Of a stretch of 14,789 nt of DNA, positions 1-7,494 are shown in pieces. Origin of the DNA: Actinomycetes bacterium (GTDB lineage: Bacteria; Actinomycetota; Actinomycetes; Mycobacteriales; Mycobacteriaceae); assembly GCA_023416315.1 (NCBI GenBank), contig JAEZIA010000266.1, forward strand, positions 1 to 14,789, read 5' to 3'. Position numbers and translations under genes: made by a program. The notes below the pieces were generated by a model. The model did not search any database. It was not told the origin of the DNA and was given only the letters and a program-made list of their open reading frames with translations. How positions within the stretch are numbered: position 1 is the stretch's first letter; each line of letters starts with the position of its first letter.

Positions 1-716
1 CGCCCGGCCAGCGCGGCCTGCTGCTCGGCCAACTCGGCGTGCCTGCGCACCCGGTCGTCGACCTCGGCGACCGCGGCCGCGCAGCGAGCCACCTCCTCGT
101 CCGCGGCGCGCAGCTGCGCGATCGCCGCCGCCCACTCGCCGGTCGGCCGGCCGGTCCCGGTGAAGTACTTGCCGTACTCGGCCTCGATCCGTTCGATCAG
201 CAGCGGTTCGGTGCCGGACAGCGCCGCGTCGTCGCCGGCGGCCAGATCCAAAGCCCGCGACAGTGCATCGCATTCGGACAGGTCGACCGCGGCGGTGGAA
301 CCGGCCTGCAGAACCCGCTGCGCGTGCCACAATCCGGTGTCGACCGTCTCGCCGAGCATGGCCAGCACCCGCTCGTGCGCCTCGTCACCGGTGAGCTGCT
401 CGCGGCGCGGTGCCGAGATCGTCAGCTCGGTCTCGCATTTCTTGTGGAACCGTTTGCGATAGGTGAAACGGTATGGGCCCGTGCTGATCTCGGCGAGCAC
501 CTCGGCACCAACGTCGGCGTGCGTCGGCTTGACCTGCTTGACTTCCTTTTTGCTGGAGCGGTCCTTGGACTCCAGCAGCAGGTCGAGCGCCTCGATCATC
601 GAGGTCTTCCCGACTTCGTTGGCGCCGCACACGACGACCACGCCGTGATCAGGAAATTGGATGTCGCGGTGGATGATTCCGCGATAGTTGGTCAAGACCA
701 GCCGGTGCAGCCTCAT
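1..716 (-). CDS. SbcC/Rad50-like AAA ATPase, N-terminal part (cut by window edge)
   Basis: The frame is open from ATG at 716 to the window edge, giving about 238 N-terminal residues. The start MRLHRLVLTNYRG is typical of SMC/Rad50/RecF-like ATPases. A Walker A motif GANEVGKTS lies at residues 31-39, and the basic stretch that follows (KDRSSKKEVKQVK, about 51-63) is often seen near the DNA-facing lobe in this class. From about residue 200 the sequence is Ala/Glu/Arg-rich with heptad-like spacing, which I read as the start of a coiled coil. The ATG overlaps the TGA of the upstream phosphoesterase by 4 bp (ATGA), so the two are probably translationally coupled as an Mre11/Rad50-type nuclease-ATPase pair acting on DNA ends. 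It is the positional counterpart of M. tuberculosis Rv1278. The Walker B half lies outside the window, so an intact second ATPase lobe cannot be confirmed. Confidence 0.88.
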   Translation of the reverse strand, partial: MRLHRLVLTNYRGIIHRDIQFPDHGVVVVCGANEVGKTSMIEALDLLLESKDRSSKKEVKQVKPTHADVGAEVLAEISTGPYRFTYRKRFHKKCETELTISAPRREQLTGDEAHERVLAMLGETVDTGLWHAQRVLQAGSTAAVDLSECDALSRALDLAAGDDAALSGTEPLLIERIEAEYGKYFTGTGRPTGEWAAAIAQLRAADEEVARCAAAVAEVDDRVRRHAELAEQQAALAG

Positions 717-1864
717 GCCGCATTCCCCCCGGCCAGGCGCAGCAACAGCCCCAGTGCGCCCTGGGCGTCCGCAGCGGCGTCGTCGTCACCCGAGCGGGCG
801 GTGGCGACAAGTTCGTCGACGGCCGCCGCGGCGAACCCACCGATGCCGAGGTCGTCGAACTCCCCGTCGGCCGGCATGACGGCGAGGTGGGTGTGCCGCT
901 CCCAGGTTCCGACCCAGGCGAACAAGCGAGCGTACTTGTCCAGGCAGGCGTCCAGCGCGGCGCGGTCGGTGACGGTCAGCGTGCCGGTCAGTCCCAGACG
1001 CACGACGGTGCGGTCCTTATCGGCCAGCAGGTCGAGGTTGAGGTCGAGGTCGGCGATGTCGCGGCTGTCGTCGACCTGACGGTGCAGCGTGACGAACCGC
1101 CACCGGCCGACGTGGCGGGAGTCGACCCGAACCGGGTGCGCCGGGTCTGCCTCGTCGATGTCGACCAGCAGGGCGTGACCGGGGTCGGCCTCCACGTCGT
1201 CGAAATTGGTCACTTCCGGCGAGCCCGAGTACCAGACCCGGCCACTGTCGCCCACACAGGTTCGGGAGTGCTTGTCTCCCAGGGCCACGTAGTGAACGGC
1301 ACCGCGCGCGACCGCGTCGGACAGCCCGGCCAGCCGGATCAACGACGGCTTGCCGGGATCGGGGTCGAGCACGTCGACACCGCCGTGCGCGACGAGGATG
1401 CGGGTGGTGCCATCGGCGGGAAGGTCCGCCAGCACCGCGGCCACCAGATCGGTGGTCGGCGCTTTGGTGCGCCACGGCGCGGCGACGATCTGCACGCCGG
1501 GCCGCACCTCCCACACGCCCTCGCGGTCCAGCACGATCACGTTGTCGGGGCACTCCGCGGTGAACAGCGCGCTGGTGTAGACCGAGGAGGCGTCCAGCGG
1601 ATCGTGGTTGCCCGGCAGCAGATACACCGGAATACCGATGGCGCGCATGGCTTCCAGAGATTGACTGATCACCTTCGGAGCCAGCTGGTTGTGCTCGAAC
1701 ACATCACCGGCCACCACGACGAACTCCGCCGCGGTCTCCTGCGCCAGTGCACCCAGGCCGGCCACCGCATCACGCCGCGCCGCCGAGTAGCGGGGCTGGG
1801 CTTCACCTTCCAGGAAGTGCCGCGTCATGCCGAGTTGCCAGTCGGCGGTGTGCAGGAATCGCAT
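713..1864 (-). CDS. Mre11/SbcD-like metallophosphoesterase (Rv1277-like)
   Basis: This 383-residue protein has the calcineurin-like phosphoesterase motifs in order: HTADWQLG at 5-12, GDVFEHN at 53-59, GNHD at 85-88, AHGGVD at 159-164 and GDKHS at 196-200. The arrangement matches the Mre11/SbcD branch, whose members use two metal ions to cut DNA ends. The first metal motif is D-W-Q rather than the D-x-H of E. coli SbcD (Gln at residue 10). The remaining ~180 residues would form the capping and partner-contact region. Start choice: ATG at 1864 is preceded by AAGGACGG as a ribosome binding site and gives the family N-terminus. The gene overlaps the downstream Rad50-like ATPase by ATGA, so the two are very likely one operon and one complex. 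The function is inferred from family and context; the in vivo substrate is unknown. Confidence 0.9.
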   Translation of the reverse strand: MRFLHTADWQLGMTRHFLEGEAQPRYSAARRDAVAGLGALAQETAAEFVVVAGDVFEHNQLAPKVISQSLEAMRAIGIPVYLLPGNHDPLDASSVYTSALFTAECPDNVIVLDREGVWEVRPGVQIVAAPWRTKAPTTDLVAAVLADLPADGTTRILVAHGGVDVLDPDPGKPSLIRLAGLSDAVARGAVHYVALGDKHSRTCVGDSGRVWYSGSPEVTNFDDVEADPGHALLVDIDEADPAHPVRVDSRHVGRWRFVTLHRQVDDSRDIADLDLNLDLLADKDRTVVRLGLTGTLTVTDRAALDACLDKYARLFAWVGTWERHTHLAVMPADGEFDDLGIGGFAAAAVDELVATARSGDDDAAADAQGALGLLLRLAGGNAA

Positions 1865-1907
1865 TCGCGGGGCCGTCCTTCAGACTTCTCGGCGGGTGTT
1901 GTGCGCG

Positions 1908-1913
1908 AGTGTA
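1908..1913 (-). promoter_or_regulatory. Candidate -10 element for the nuclease/ATPase operon
   Basis: TACACT on the minus strand fits the mycobacterial TANNNT -10 pattern. It would start transcription near 1901, leaving a leader of about 37 nt that contains the AAGGACGG ribosome binding site. I found no convincing -35 at 17 nt. The 114-bp spacer 1865-1978 is shared with the divergent sixA promoter. Confidence 0.35.
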
Positions 1914-1966
1914 TGGCGCGACCCCGACAAGTCCGCGGACCTCGACCGGCATGTGCGCCGACGGTT

Positions 1967-1972
1967 TAGCCT
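1967..1972 (+). promoter_or_regulatory. -10 element (TAGCCT) for a leaderless sixA transcript
   Basis: TAGCCT fits TANNNT and is followed by 6 nt and then the GTG start codon at 1979, so the predicted first transcribed base is the G of GTG. No Shine-Dalgarno-like purine run precedes the GTG, which agrees with leaderless translation. Confidence 0.5.
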
Positions 1973-1978
1973 GAGCCC

Positions 1979-2482
1979 GTGACAGCTGAACGCACCCTGG
2001 TCCTGATGCGCCACGCCAAGTCCGACTATCCCAACGGCGTCGCCGATCACGACCGGCCGCTGGCGTCACGCGGTATCCGCGAAGGCGCTCTGGCCGGCGA
2101 CTGGCTGCGAGCCAACGTCCCGGCGATCGACCTGGTGCTGTGCTCGTCGGCGACCCGCACCCGCCAGACACTCGAGCGGACCGGTGTCAGTGCGCCGGTC
2201 ACCTACTCCGAGCGGCTCTACGGCGCGACCCCCGGCACCCTGATCGACGAGATCAACCAGGTCGCCGAGGACGTCGCGACGCTGCTGGTGATCGGCCACG
2301 AACCCACGATGAGCCAGGTCGCTCTCGGCCTGGCCGACCCGGACCGCTCGGATCGCGAAGCCGCCGATCAGATTTCGATGAAGTACCCCACCTCGGCGAT
2401 CGCGGTGCTGCGGGTGCCGGGCAGCTGGTCCGCGCTGGAGCTCGGCGGCGCCGAACTCACCTCATTCCACGTTCCGCGCTGA
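1979..2482 (+). CDS. sixA: SixA-type phosphohistidine phosphatase (histidine phosphatase superfamily)
   Basis: A 167-residue protein of the small RHG/RHxx phosphatase branch. The phospho-acceptor motif RHAKSDY is at residues 11-17 (His12), SSATRTRQT at 56-64 supplies phosphate-binding arginines, and the second catalytic histidine is in GHEPTMS at 107. SixA enzymes remove phosphate from phosphohistidine on proteins, and length and motifs match. The start is GTG at 1979, supported by the motif lying near the N-terminus and by the -10 hexamer placed for leaderless transcription. It is the positional counterpart of Rv1276c. It diverges from the nuclease operon and converges on lprC, with only 7 bp between the two stop codons. 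The physiological substrate cannot be read from the sequence; other acid-phosphatase activity is possible. Confidence 0.88.
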   Translation: MTAERTLVLMRHAKSDYPNGVADHDRPLASRGIREGALAGDWLRANVPAIDLVLCSSATRTRQTLERTGVSAPVTYSERLYGATPGTLIDEINQVAEDVATLLVIGHEPTMSQVALGLADPDRSDREAADQISMKYPTSAIAVLRVPGSWSALELGGAELTSFHVPR

Positions 2483-2489
2483 CACGACG

Positions 2490-3038
2490 TCAGGAGTTCG
2501 TCGCCAAGGTCAGCTCCATCAACTTGATGGCCTGACCACAGGCGTCGATACCGGGTGCCTGCGGGTTCACCCACCAGCCGACGACACCGCCGGCATCGCT
2601 GGCAACGCCGCAGCCGCCGTTGGGGTCACCGGTGCGCATCACGATCGACGGCACACCGGCGATCGCCCGGTTCTCGATCTGGTACTTGAGGAACTGGGCG
2701 ACGGCCCGCTCGTTATCGAGACTGCCCTGCTCGTACCAGAACCGGGTGATGTCGACCAGGCCGGCGGGGTTGGCGGCCTGCCAGCGGCAGACCGCGCCGA
2801 CGAACGTGCTCTGGATGTCGAGCGGGTCGGCGCCCACCGTCTTGGCCAGGATGTCGGTGGTCAGGACATCGCATTCCTTGAGCAGGTTCGGGTACTGCTG
2901 CGCGGAGTTGTCGTTGCGTTCCACCGGGCCCGAACCCGACTTCGCCGCGGTACCGTCCACCGTCCTGGCGCAGCCGCTGACCATGATCAGCGCGCACAGC
3001 CCGGCCGCCACCGCCATCAGGATCCGACGCGGGCTCAT
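2490..3038 (-). CDS. lprC: Lipoprotein LprC (DUF3558-like)
   Basis: A 182-residue secreted lipoprotein. The N-terminus has two arginines (R4, R5), a hydrophobic core (6-19) and the lipobox VSGC, with Cys23 as the lipidation site, so the mature protein is expected to be anchored to the outer face of the membrane. The mature region is polar at first (about 24-50), then a compact domain with further cysteines. It resembles its upstream neighbour LprB, and both fit the mycobacterial DUF3558 lipoproteins as I recall them. ATG at 3038 was chosen over an upstream start because it places the signal peptide at the N-terminus and overlaps the LprB stop by ATGA, which indicates coupling. There is no ribosome binding site of its own. 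The function of the family is unknown. Confidence 0.88.
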   Translation of the reverse strand: MSPRRILMAVAAGLCALIMVSGCARTVDGTAAKSGSGPVERNDNSAQQYPNLLKECDVLTTDILAKTVGADPLDIQSTFVGAVCRWQAANPAGLVDITRFWYEQGSLDNERAVAQFLKYQIENRAIAGVPSIVMRTGDPNGGCGVASDAGGVVGWWVNPQAPGIDACGQAIKLMELTLATNS

Positions 3039-3595
3039 TTGGCGTTCACGATCGACTGCCGGGTCAATTCCTTGGCCACGTCGCACGCCGGCGGGAACGG
3101 CTTCTCGGCGAAGCTGACCGACCATTCGATGAAGTCGTCGTCGAACTGGATGCCGATCTCGCACAGGTTGTCCCCCAGAGTCGGATCGGTACCGACCGCG
3201 ATGAAACCGCTGTGGCCCTCGATGTTGATGTCCTCGACGCTGGTGCGTGACAGCTCCTCGGTCTTGCGTTCACGCCCGATCGGGCTGCCGCGGTACCAGG
3301 TGAAGGAGAAGTGCGGTCCGAGAATGCCGCCACCGGCCAGCCACTGACACCCGATGGAGTTCTTCGCGGTGTTCACCAGACCGGTCACCCGGGTTTGCTC
3401 GGCCATCGTCTGGTCGCTGATACCGCCGCACTCGGGGAACATCGGGCCGTGTTTGGCGTTGCCGGACTGCGGCGCCGGAGCCTGTGTGCCTTGTGGCTGA
3501 CTGGGCCCGCTGTTGCCGTTGTCCGAGCATGCGCCGAGAGAGGCCGCGATGGCTACCACCCCGGCGACCAGGGCGAGTTTGCGCGTCGCTGTCAT
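3035..3595 (-). CDS. lprB: Lipoprotein LprB (DUF3558-like)
   Basis: A 186-residue lipoprotein whose signal peptide MTATRKLALVAG continues through an alanine-rich core to the lipobox LGAC, with Cys23 as acceptor. A Ser/Pro/Gln/Asn-rich linker (about 24-45) follows, then a globular domain with three cysteines. An upstream ATG at 3658 would bury the signal peptide behind about 21 residues, so ATG at 3595 is preferred; AGCAGG about 5 nt upstream is a weak ribosome binding site. It is the first gene of a two-gene operon with lprC (4-bp overlap), matching the Rv1274-Rv1275 order. It diverges from the ABC exporter genes across a 165-bp spacer. Paired lipoproteins beside an exporter suggest a cell-envelope role, but this is inference and no biochemical function is established. 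Confidence 0.88.
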   Translation of the reverse strand: MTATRKLALVAGVVAIAASLGACSDNGNSGPSQPQGTQAPAPQSGNAKHGPMFPECGGISDQTMAEQTRVTGLVNTAKNSIGCQWLAGGGILGPHFSFTWYRGSPIGRERKTEELSRTSVEDINIEGHSGFIAVGTDPTLGDNLCEIGIQFDDDFIEWSVSFAEKPFPPACDVAKELTRQSIVNAK

Positions 3596-3622
3596 GCGCA
3601 CCTGCTGCGAGTCACAGCATGC

Positions 3623-3628
3623 ACTGTA
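3623..3628 (-). promoter_or_regulatory. Candidate -10 element for lprB-lprC
   Basis: TACAGT on the minus strand fits TANNNT and would start transcription near 3616, about 21 nt before the lprB ATG. A TTGACG sits upstream at 3643-3648, but the spacer is only 14 nt, too short for a standard -35/-10 pair, so only the -10 is proposed. Confidence 0.35.
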
Positions 3629-3678
3629 GCGGCAGCCCTCTGCGTCAACCACCGACATGCCGCTTGACCTGCTGCGAT

Positions 3679-3693
3679 GCCGCGATTCGCGGC
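3679..3693. promoter_or_regulatory. 15-bp perfect palindrome in the lprB/ABC exporter divergent spacer
   Basis: Two perfect 7-bp arms (GCCGCGA and TCGCGGC) flank a single T. It lies 84-98 bp before the lprB start and 68-82 bp before the first ABC gene, where a shared operator would be expected. GC-rich DNA makes short GC palindromes more frequent, so chance remains possible. A TTGACC at 3664-3669 lies just beside it, but I see no well-spaced -10 for the ABC genes. Confidence 0.35.
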
Positions 3694-3760
3694 GGCGGCC
3701 ACCGGCAGGATCCGGTATGACCGCCCCAGCCGGTCGGCCGGGGTGTGCAACAGTAGCGAA

Positions 3761-5506
3761 ATGCTCCTGGCGCTGCTGAGACAGTACGTCCGGCCGTACC
3801 GGTGGCTGGTCGCGGCGGTGATGGCGCTGCAGACCGTCAGCACGCTGGCATCGCTGTATCTGCCGACCGTCAACGCCGCGATCATCGACGACGGCGTGGC
3901 CAAGGGCGACACCGGGCTGATCGCCGAGCTGGGCCTGGTGATGCTGGCCGTGACCGGACTGCAGGTGGTGTGTGCGGTCGGCGCGGTGTACTTCGGCTCA
4001 CGCACCGGCATGGGTTTCGGCCGCGACCTGCGTTCGGCGATGTTCCACCACGTGACCACGTTCTCGGAGCGGGAGACCGCGCGGTTCGGGGCCCCGTCGC
4101 TGCTGACCCGGACCACCAACGACGTGCAGCAGATCCAGGTACTGATCCAGATGACCACCACGATCCTGGTGACCGCACCGATCATGTGCGTCGGCGGCAT
4201 CATCATGGCGATCCACCAGGACGCCGGCCTGTCCTGGCTGCTGGTGGTCAGTGTTCCGGTGCTGGCGCTGTCGAACTTCTGGATCGTCTCGCGGATGCTG
4301 CCGATCTTCCGCAGCATGCAGCGGCTCATCGACGGCATCAACCGGGTGATGCGCGAACAACTCTCCGGCATCCGGGTGATCCGGGCATTCGCCAGGGAGC
4401 CTTTCGAGCGGGACCGGTTCGCCGTCGCCAACGCCGCGGTGTCCAACACCGCGCTGGCCGCCGGGCGGTGGCAGGCCCTGATGCTGCCGGTGACGACGTT
4501 GACGATCAACATCTCCAGCGTCGCCCTGATCTGGTTCGGCGGACTGCGCATCGACGCCGGACACATGCAGGTGGGCTCGCTGATCGCGTTCCTGTCGTAT
4601 TTCATGCAGATCCTGATGGCCGTGTTGATGGCCACCCTGATCCTGGTGATGCTGCCGCGGGCCTCGGTCTGCGCCGAACGGATCACCGAGGTGCTCGGCA
4701 CCGAACCCGCGATCAGCCGCCCAGCCGCACCCCGACTTCCCGACGGCGGCGTCCGCGGCGCGGTCGAACTCGACAACGCGACGTTCCGCTATCCCGGAGC
4801 CGAGCGCCCTGTGCTCGAGGAGGTGTCGCTGACCGCTCGTCCCGGGACGACGACGGCGATCGTCGGCAGCACCGGATCCGGCAAGTCGACGCTGATCTCA
4901 CTGATCTGCCGGCTCTACGACGTCACCGACGGCGCGATCCGGGTCGACGGTGTCGATGTGCGCGATTACGACCCCGAGGATCTGTGGGCCACGCTGGGTC
5001 TGGTTCCGCAACGCGGCTACCTGTTCTCCGGGACCGTCGCGGACAATCTGCGCTACGGCAAGTCGGACGCCACCGAGGACGAGATGTGGTGGGCGCTGCG
5101 GGTGGCCGCCGCCGACGACTTCGTCCGTGCCCATCCCGACGGCCTGGCAATGCGAGTGGCCCAGGGCGGCATCAACTTTTCCGGCGGCCAGCGCCAGCGG
5201 TTGGCGATCGCGCGCGCGGTGATCCGCCGGCCGGCGATCTACCTGTTCGACGACGCGTTCTCCGCACTCGACGTGCACACCGACGCCCGAGTCCGGGCCG
5301 CGCTGCGCGCGGAATCGGCGCAGGCCACCGTCATCGTTGTGTCCCAGCGCATTTCGACCGTCATGCACGCCGACACCATCGTGGTGATGGAGGGTGGCCG
5401 GGTGGTCGGCTCCGGTACCCACGACACGTTGCTGACCGAATGTGAGATCTATGCGCAGTTCGCCGACTCCCAGTCGGTGGGTGCCGAGGTCGGGGGCGGC
5501 CGATGA
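3761..5506 (+). CDS. ABC exporter half-transporter with degenerate ATPase site (Rv1273c-like)
   Basis: A 581-residue type IV (ABCB-like) half-transporter: six membrane helices in about the first 310 residues, then one nucleotide-binding domain. Motifs: Walker A GSTGSGKST at 369-377, Q-loop Gln417, signature FSGGQ at 473-477, Walker B ending FDDAFSALD. The catalytic Glu after Walker B is Asp (residue 498), and the H-loop His is Gln (SQRIST, Gln529). These changes mark the weak-hydrolysis half of heterodimeric exporters such as TM287/288 or TmrAB. ATG at 3761 gives the usual family N-terminus; an in-frame ATG at 3677 would add 28 unlike residues and lies across the palindrome. The gene overlaps the next half-transporter by ATGA, so both are one operon and presumably one complex. 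The substrate is unknown from sequence. Confidence 0.92.
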   Translation: MLLALLRQYVRPYRWLVAAVMALQTVSTLASLYLPTVNAAIIDDGVAKGDTGLIAELGLVMLAVTGLQVVCAVGAVYFGSRTGMGFGRDLRSAMFHHVTTFSERETARFGAPSLLTRTTNDVQQIQVLIQMTTTILVTAPIMCVGGIIMAIHQDAGLSWLLVVSVPVLALSNFWIVSRMLPIFRSMQRLIDGINRVMREQLSGIRVIRAFAREPFERDRFAVANAAVSNTALAAGRWQALMLPVTTLTINISSVALIWFGGLRIDAGHMQVGSLIAFLSYFMQILMAVLMATLILVMLPRASVCAERITEVLGTEPAISRPAAPRLPDGGVRGAVELDNATFRYPGAERPVLEEVSLTARPGTTTAIVGSTGSGKSTLISLICRLYDVTDGAIRVDGVDVRDYDPEDLWATLGLVPQRGYLFSGTVADNLRYGKSDATEDEMWWALRVAAADDFVRAHPDGLAMRVAQGGINFSGGQRQRLAIARAVIRRPAIYLFDDAFSALDVHTDARVRAALRAESAQATVIVVSQRISTVMHADTIVVMEGGRVVGSGTHDTLLTECEIYAQFADSQSVGAEVGGGR

Positions 5507-7410
5507 CCGGGCCTGCGTTCCGCGGCGGCGGCATGCGCGCGATGTCCCAGGACCCGCGCCAAGCCCGGTCCCGGGACTTCACAGGTTCGGCGCTGCGGCT
5601 GATTCGACGGCTGACTCCCCACCGCTGGCCGACCGCGGCGGTGATCGCGTTGTCGATCGGCGGGATCGCCCTCGGCGTGATCGGTCCCCGCATCCTTGGC
5701 CACGCCACCGACCTGTTGTTCAACGGTGTCCTCGGCAGGCAGCTGCCGGCGGGTATCACCAAGGAGCAGGCCGTGGCCGCGGCGCGGGCACGCGGTGACA
5801 CCACCTTCGCCGACCTGCTGTCGGGGACGAACGTGGTGCCGGGCCGCGGGGTGGATTTCACCGCCGTCGGGCACACGCTGCTGCTCGCGTTGGGCCTCTA
5901 TATCGTTGCTGCGCTGCTGGTCTGGGCGCAAGCGCGACTGCTCAACGTGATCGTCCAACGCACGATCACCGCCCTGCGCGCCGACGTCGAGGCCAAAATC
6001 CACCGGCTACCGTTGTCGTATTTCGATTCCCGGCAGCGCGGCGAGTTGCTGAGCCGGGTCACCAATGATGTCGACAACATCTCGACCTCGGTGTCGATGA
6101 CGATCAGCCAGCTGCTGACATCGGTACTCACCGTGATCGCCGTGCTCGCGATGATGGTGAGCATCTCGCCGCTGCTGGCGTTGATCACCGTCGTCACGGT
6201 TCCGTTGTCGCTGTGGGTGACCCGGCTGATCGCGCGCCGTTCACAGCGGATGTTCATCGCCCAGTGGACGAACACCGGCCGGCTCAACGCCCACATCGAG
6301 GAGACCTACAGCGGGTTCACCGTGGTCAAGACCTTCGGGCACCGGGCCGCCGCCCAGGAGAAGTTCCGGGAGTTCAATGACGACGTCTATCACGCGAGCT
6401 TCGGCGCGCAGTTCTTCTCCGGCCTGATCTCGCCGGCCACCACGTTCATCGGGAACCTCAGCTATGTCGCGGTGGCGGTGGTCGGCGGCTACCAGGTCGC
6501 GACCGGCCAGATCACCCTGGGCAGCATCCAGGCGTTCATCCAGTACGTCCGCCAGTTCAACCAACCCCTCACCCAGGTCGCCGGCATGTACAACACGCTG
6601 CAGTCCGGGGTGGCCAGCGCCGAGCGGGTTTTCGACTTCCTCGACGAGCCCGAGGAAGCACCGGACACGCCAAAATCGTTGCCCGGCAACGGTGCCGGGC
6701 GGGTCGAATTCCAACACGTGTCATTTGGTTACCAGCCCGGCACTCCGGTGATCGAGGACCTGTCCCTGGTCGCACCACCGGGCAGCACCGTGGCCATCGT
6801 CGGACCGACCGGCGCGGGCAAGACCACGCTGGTCAACCTGTTGATGCGGTTCTACGACGTCGACGCCGGGCGGATCCTGCTCGACGGTGTGGACATCCGC
6901 GACATCAGCCGCGAATCGCTGCGCTCGCGGATTGGCATGGTGCTGCAGGACACGTGGCTGTTCGGCGGAACCATCGCCGAGAACATCGCCTACGGCAAGC
7001 CCGGCGCAACCGACGACGAGGTGATCCAGGCGGCACGGGCGGCGTACGTGGACCGGTTTGTCCACACGCTCCCCGACGGCTTCCAGACGCGGGTCAGCGA
7101 TGACGGTGGCAACGTCAGCGCCGGCGAGAAGCAGCTGATCACCATCGCCCGGGCGTTCCTGGCGCGGCCGCAGCTGTTGATTCTCGACGAGGCGACCAGT
7201 TCGGTGGACACCCGGACGGAACTGCTGATCCAGCATGCGATGACCGAATTACGCCGGGAACGAACCAGTTTCATCATCGCTCACCGGCTCTCGACCATCC
7301 GCGATGCCGACCGCATTCTGGTCATGGAAGCCGGCCGGATCGTCGAGGCGGGCAGCCACGCCGAATTGCTGGCTCGCCGCGGGGCCTACTACGCGCTGAC
7401 CCGGGCGTAA
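5503..7410 (+). CDS. ABC exporter half-transporter with intact catalytic residues (Rv1272c-like)
   Basis: A 635-residue partner of the preceding gene: a membrane domain followed by a nucleotide-binding domain. Walker A GPTGAGKTT is at 434-442, Walker B LLILDEA contains the catalytic Glu563, and the H-loop His594 is in IIAHRLST. Its signature is VSAGEKQ (538-544) instead of LSGGQ. In heterodimers this motif faces the partner's degenerate ATP site, so the two halves complement each other as expected. An unusually long loop of roughly 50-60 residues (about 65-120) joins TM1 and TM2 and is predicted to face outside. ATGA overlap supports ATG 5503, although Met11 and Met14 are alternatives since the first ~25 residues are low in homology-like features. 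I recall a report that Rv1272c promotes long-chain fatty acid uptake in E. coli; the exporter fold makes the direction uncertain. Confidence 0.92.
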   Translation: MTGPAFRGGGMRAMSQDPRQARSRDFTGSALRLIRRLTPHRWPTAAVIALSIGGIALGVIGPRILGHATDLLFNGVLGRQLPAGITKEQAVAAARARGDTTFADLLSGTNVVPGRGVDFTAVGHTLLLALGLYIVAALLVWAQARLLNVIVQRTITALRADVEAKIHRLPLSYFDSRQRGELLSRVTNDVDNISTSVSMTISQLLTSVLTVIAVLAMMVSISPLLALITVVTVPLSLWVTRLIARRSQRMFIAQWTNTGRLNAHIEETYSGFTVVKTFGHRAAAQEKFREFNDDVYHASFGAQFFSGLISPATTFIGNLSYVAVAVVGGYQVATGQITLGSIQAFIQYVRQFNQPLTQVAGMYNTLQSGVASAERVFDFLDEPEEAPDTPKSLPGNGAGRVEFQHVSFGYQPGTPVIEDLSLVAPPGSTVAIVGPTGAGKTTLVNLLMRFYDVDAGRILLDGVDIRDISRESLRSRIGMVLQDTWLFGGTIAENIAYGKPGATDDEVIQAARAAYVDRFVHTLPDGFQTRVSDDGGNVSAGEKQLITIARAFLARPQLLILDEATSSVDTRTELLIQHAMTELRRERTSFIIAHRLSTIRDADRILVMEAGRIVEAGSHAELLARRGAYYALTRA

Positions 7411-7418
7411 GTTCCACG

Positions 7419-7478
7419 GCGAGCAGACGCAAAAGTCCCCGACACGCGGCGGATCCGGAGGCTTTCACGTCTGCTCGC
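7419..7478. terminator. Imperfect inverted repeat, likely bidirectional terminator between convergent genes
   Basis: A 17-nt left arm (7419-7435, core GCGAGCAGACG) pairs with a right arm (7462-7478, core CGTCTGCTCGC). There are 15 pairs and one two-base mismatch, enclosing a 26-nt GC-rich loop. It occupies most of the 84-bp gap between the ABC operon and the Rv1265-like gene, so it could end both transcripts. No U-run follows, as is common in mycobacteria. I believe GAGCAGACGCAAAA-type arms recur at many intergenic sites in mycobacteria, so it may belong to a dispersed repeat family. Confidence 0.55.
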
Positions 7479-7494
7479 GGGCAGAGGCCGCGCC

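Noticed and set aside
39..1079. A 346-codon plus-strand open frame
   Set aside because: It runs antisense across the Rad50-like ATPase and phosphoesterase, whose motifs are clear; long antisense frames are expected in high-GC coding DNA.
3623..3648. TTGACG plus TACAGT as a classical -35/-10 promoter for lprB
   Set aside because: The spacer is 14 nt, too short for standard recognition; only the -10 was kept.
3677..3760. 28-residue N-terminal extension of the first ABC gene
   Set aside because: The extension is Arg/Ala-rich and unlike the family start, and the upstream ATG lies over the beginning of the palindrome 3679-3693.
3592..4776. A 394-codon minus-strand open frame covering the exporter membrane domain
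   Set aside because: Ser/Thr/Arg-rich with no domain features; the plus-strand exporter is unmistakable and lprB occupies the promoter side.
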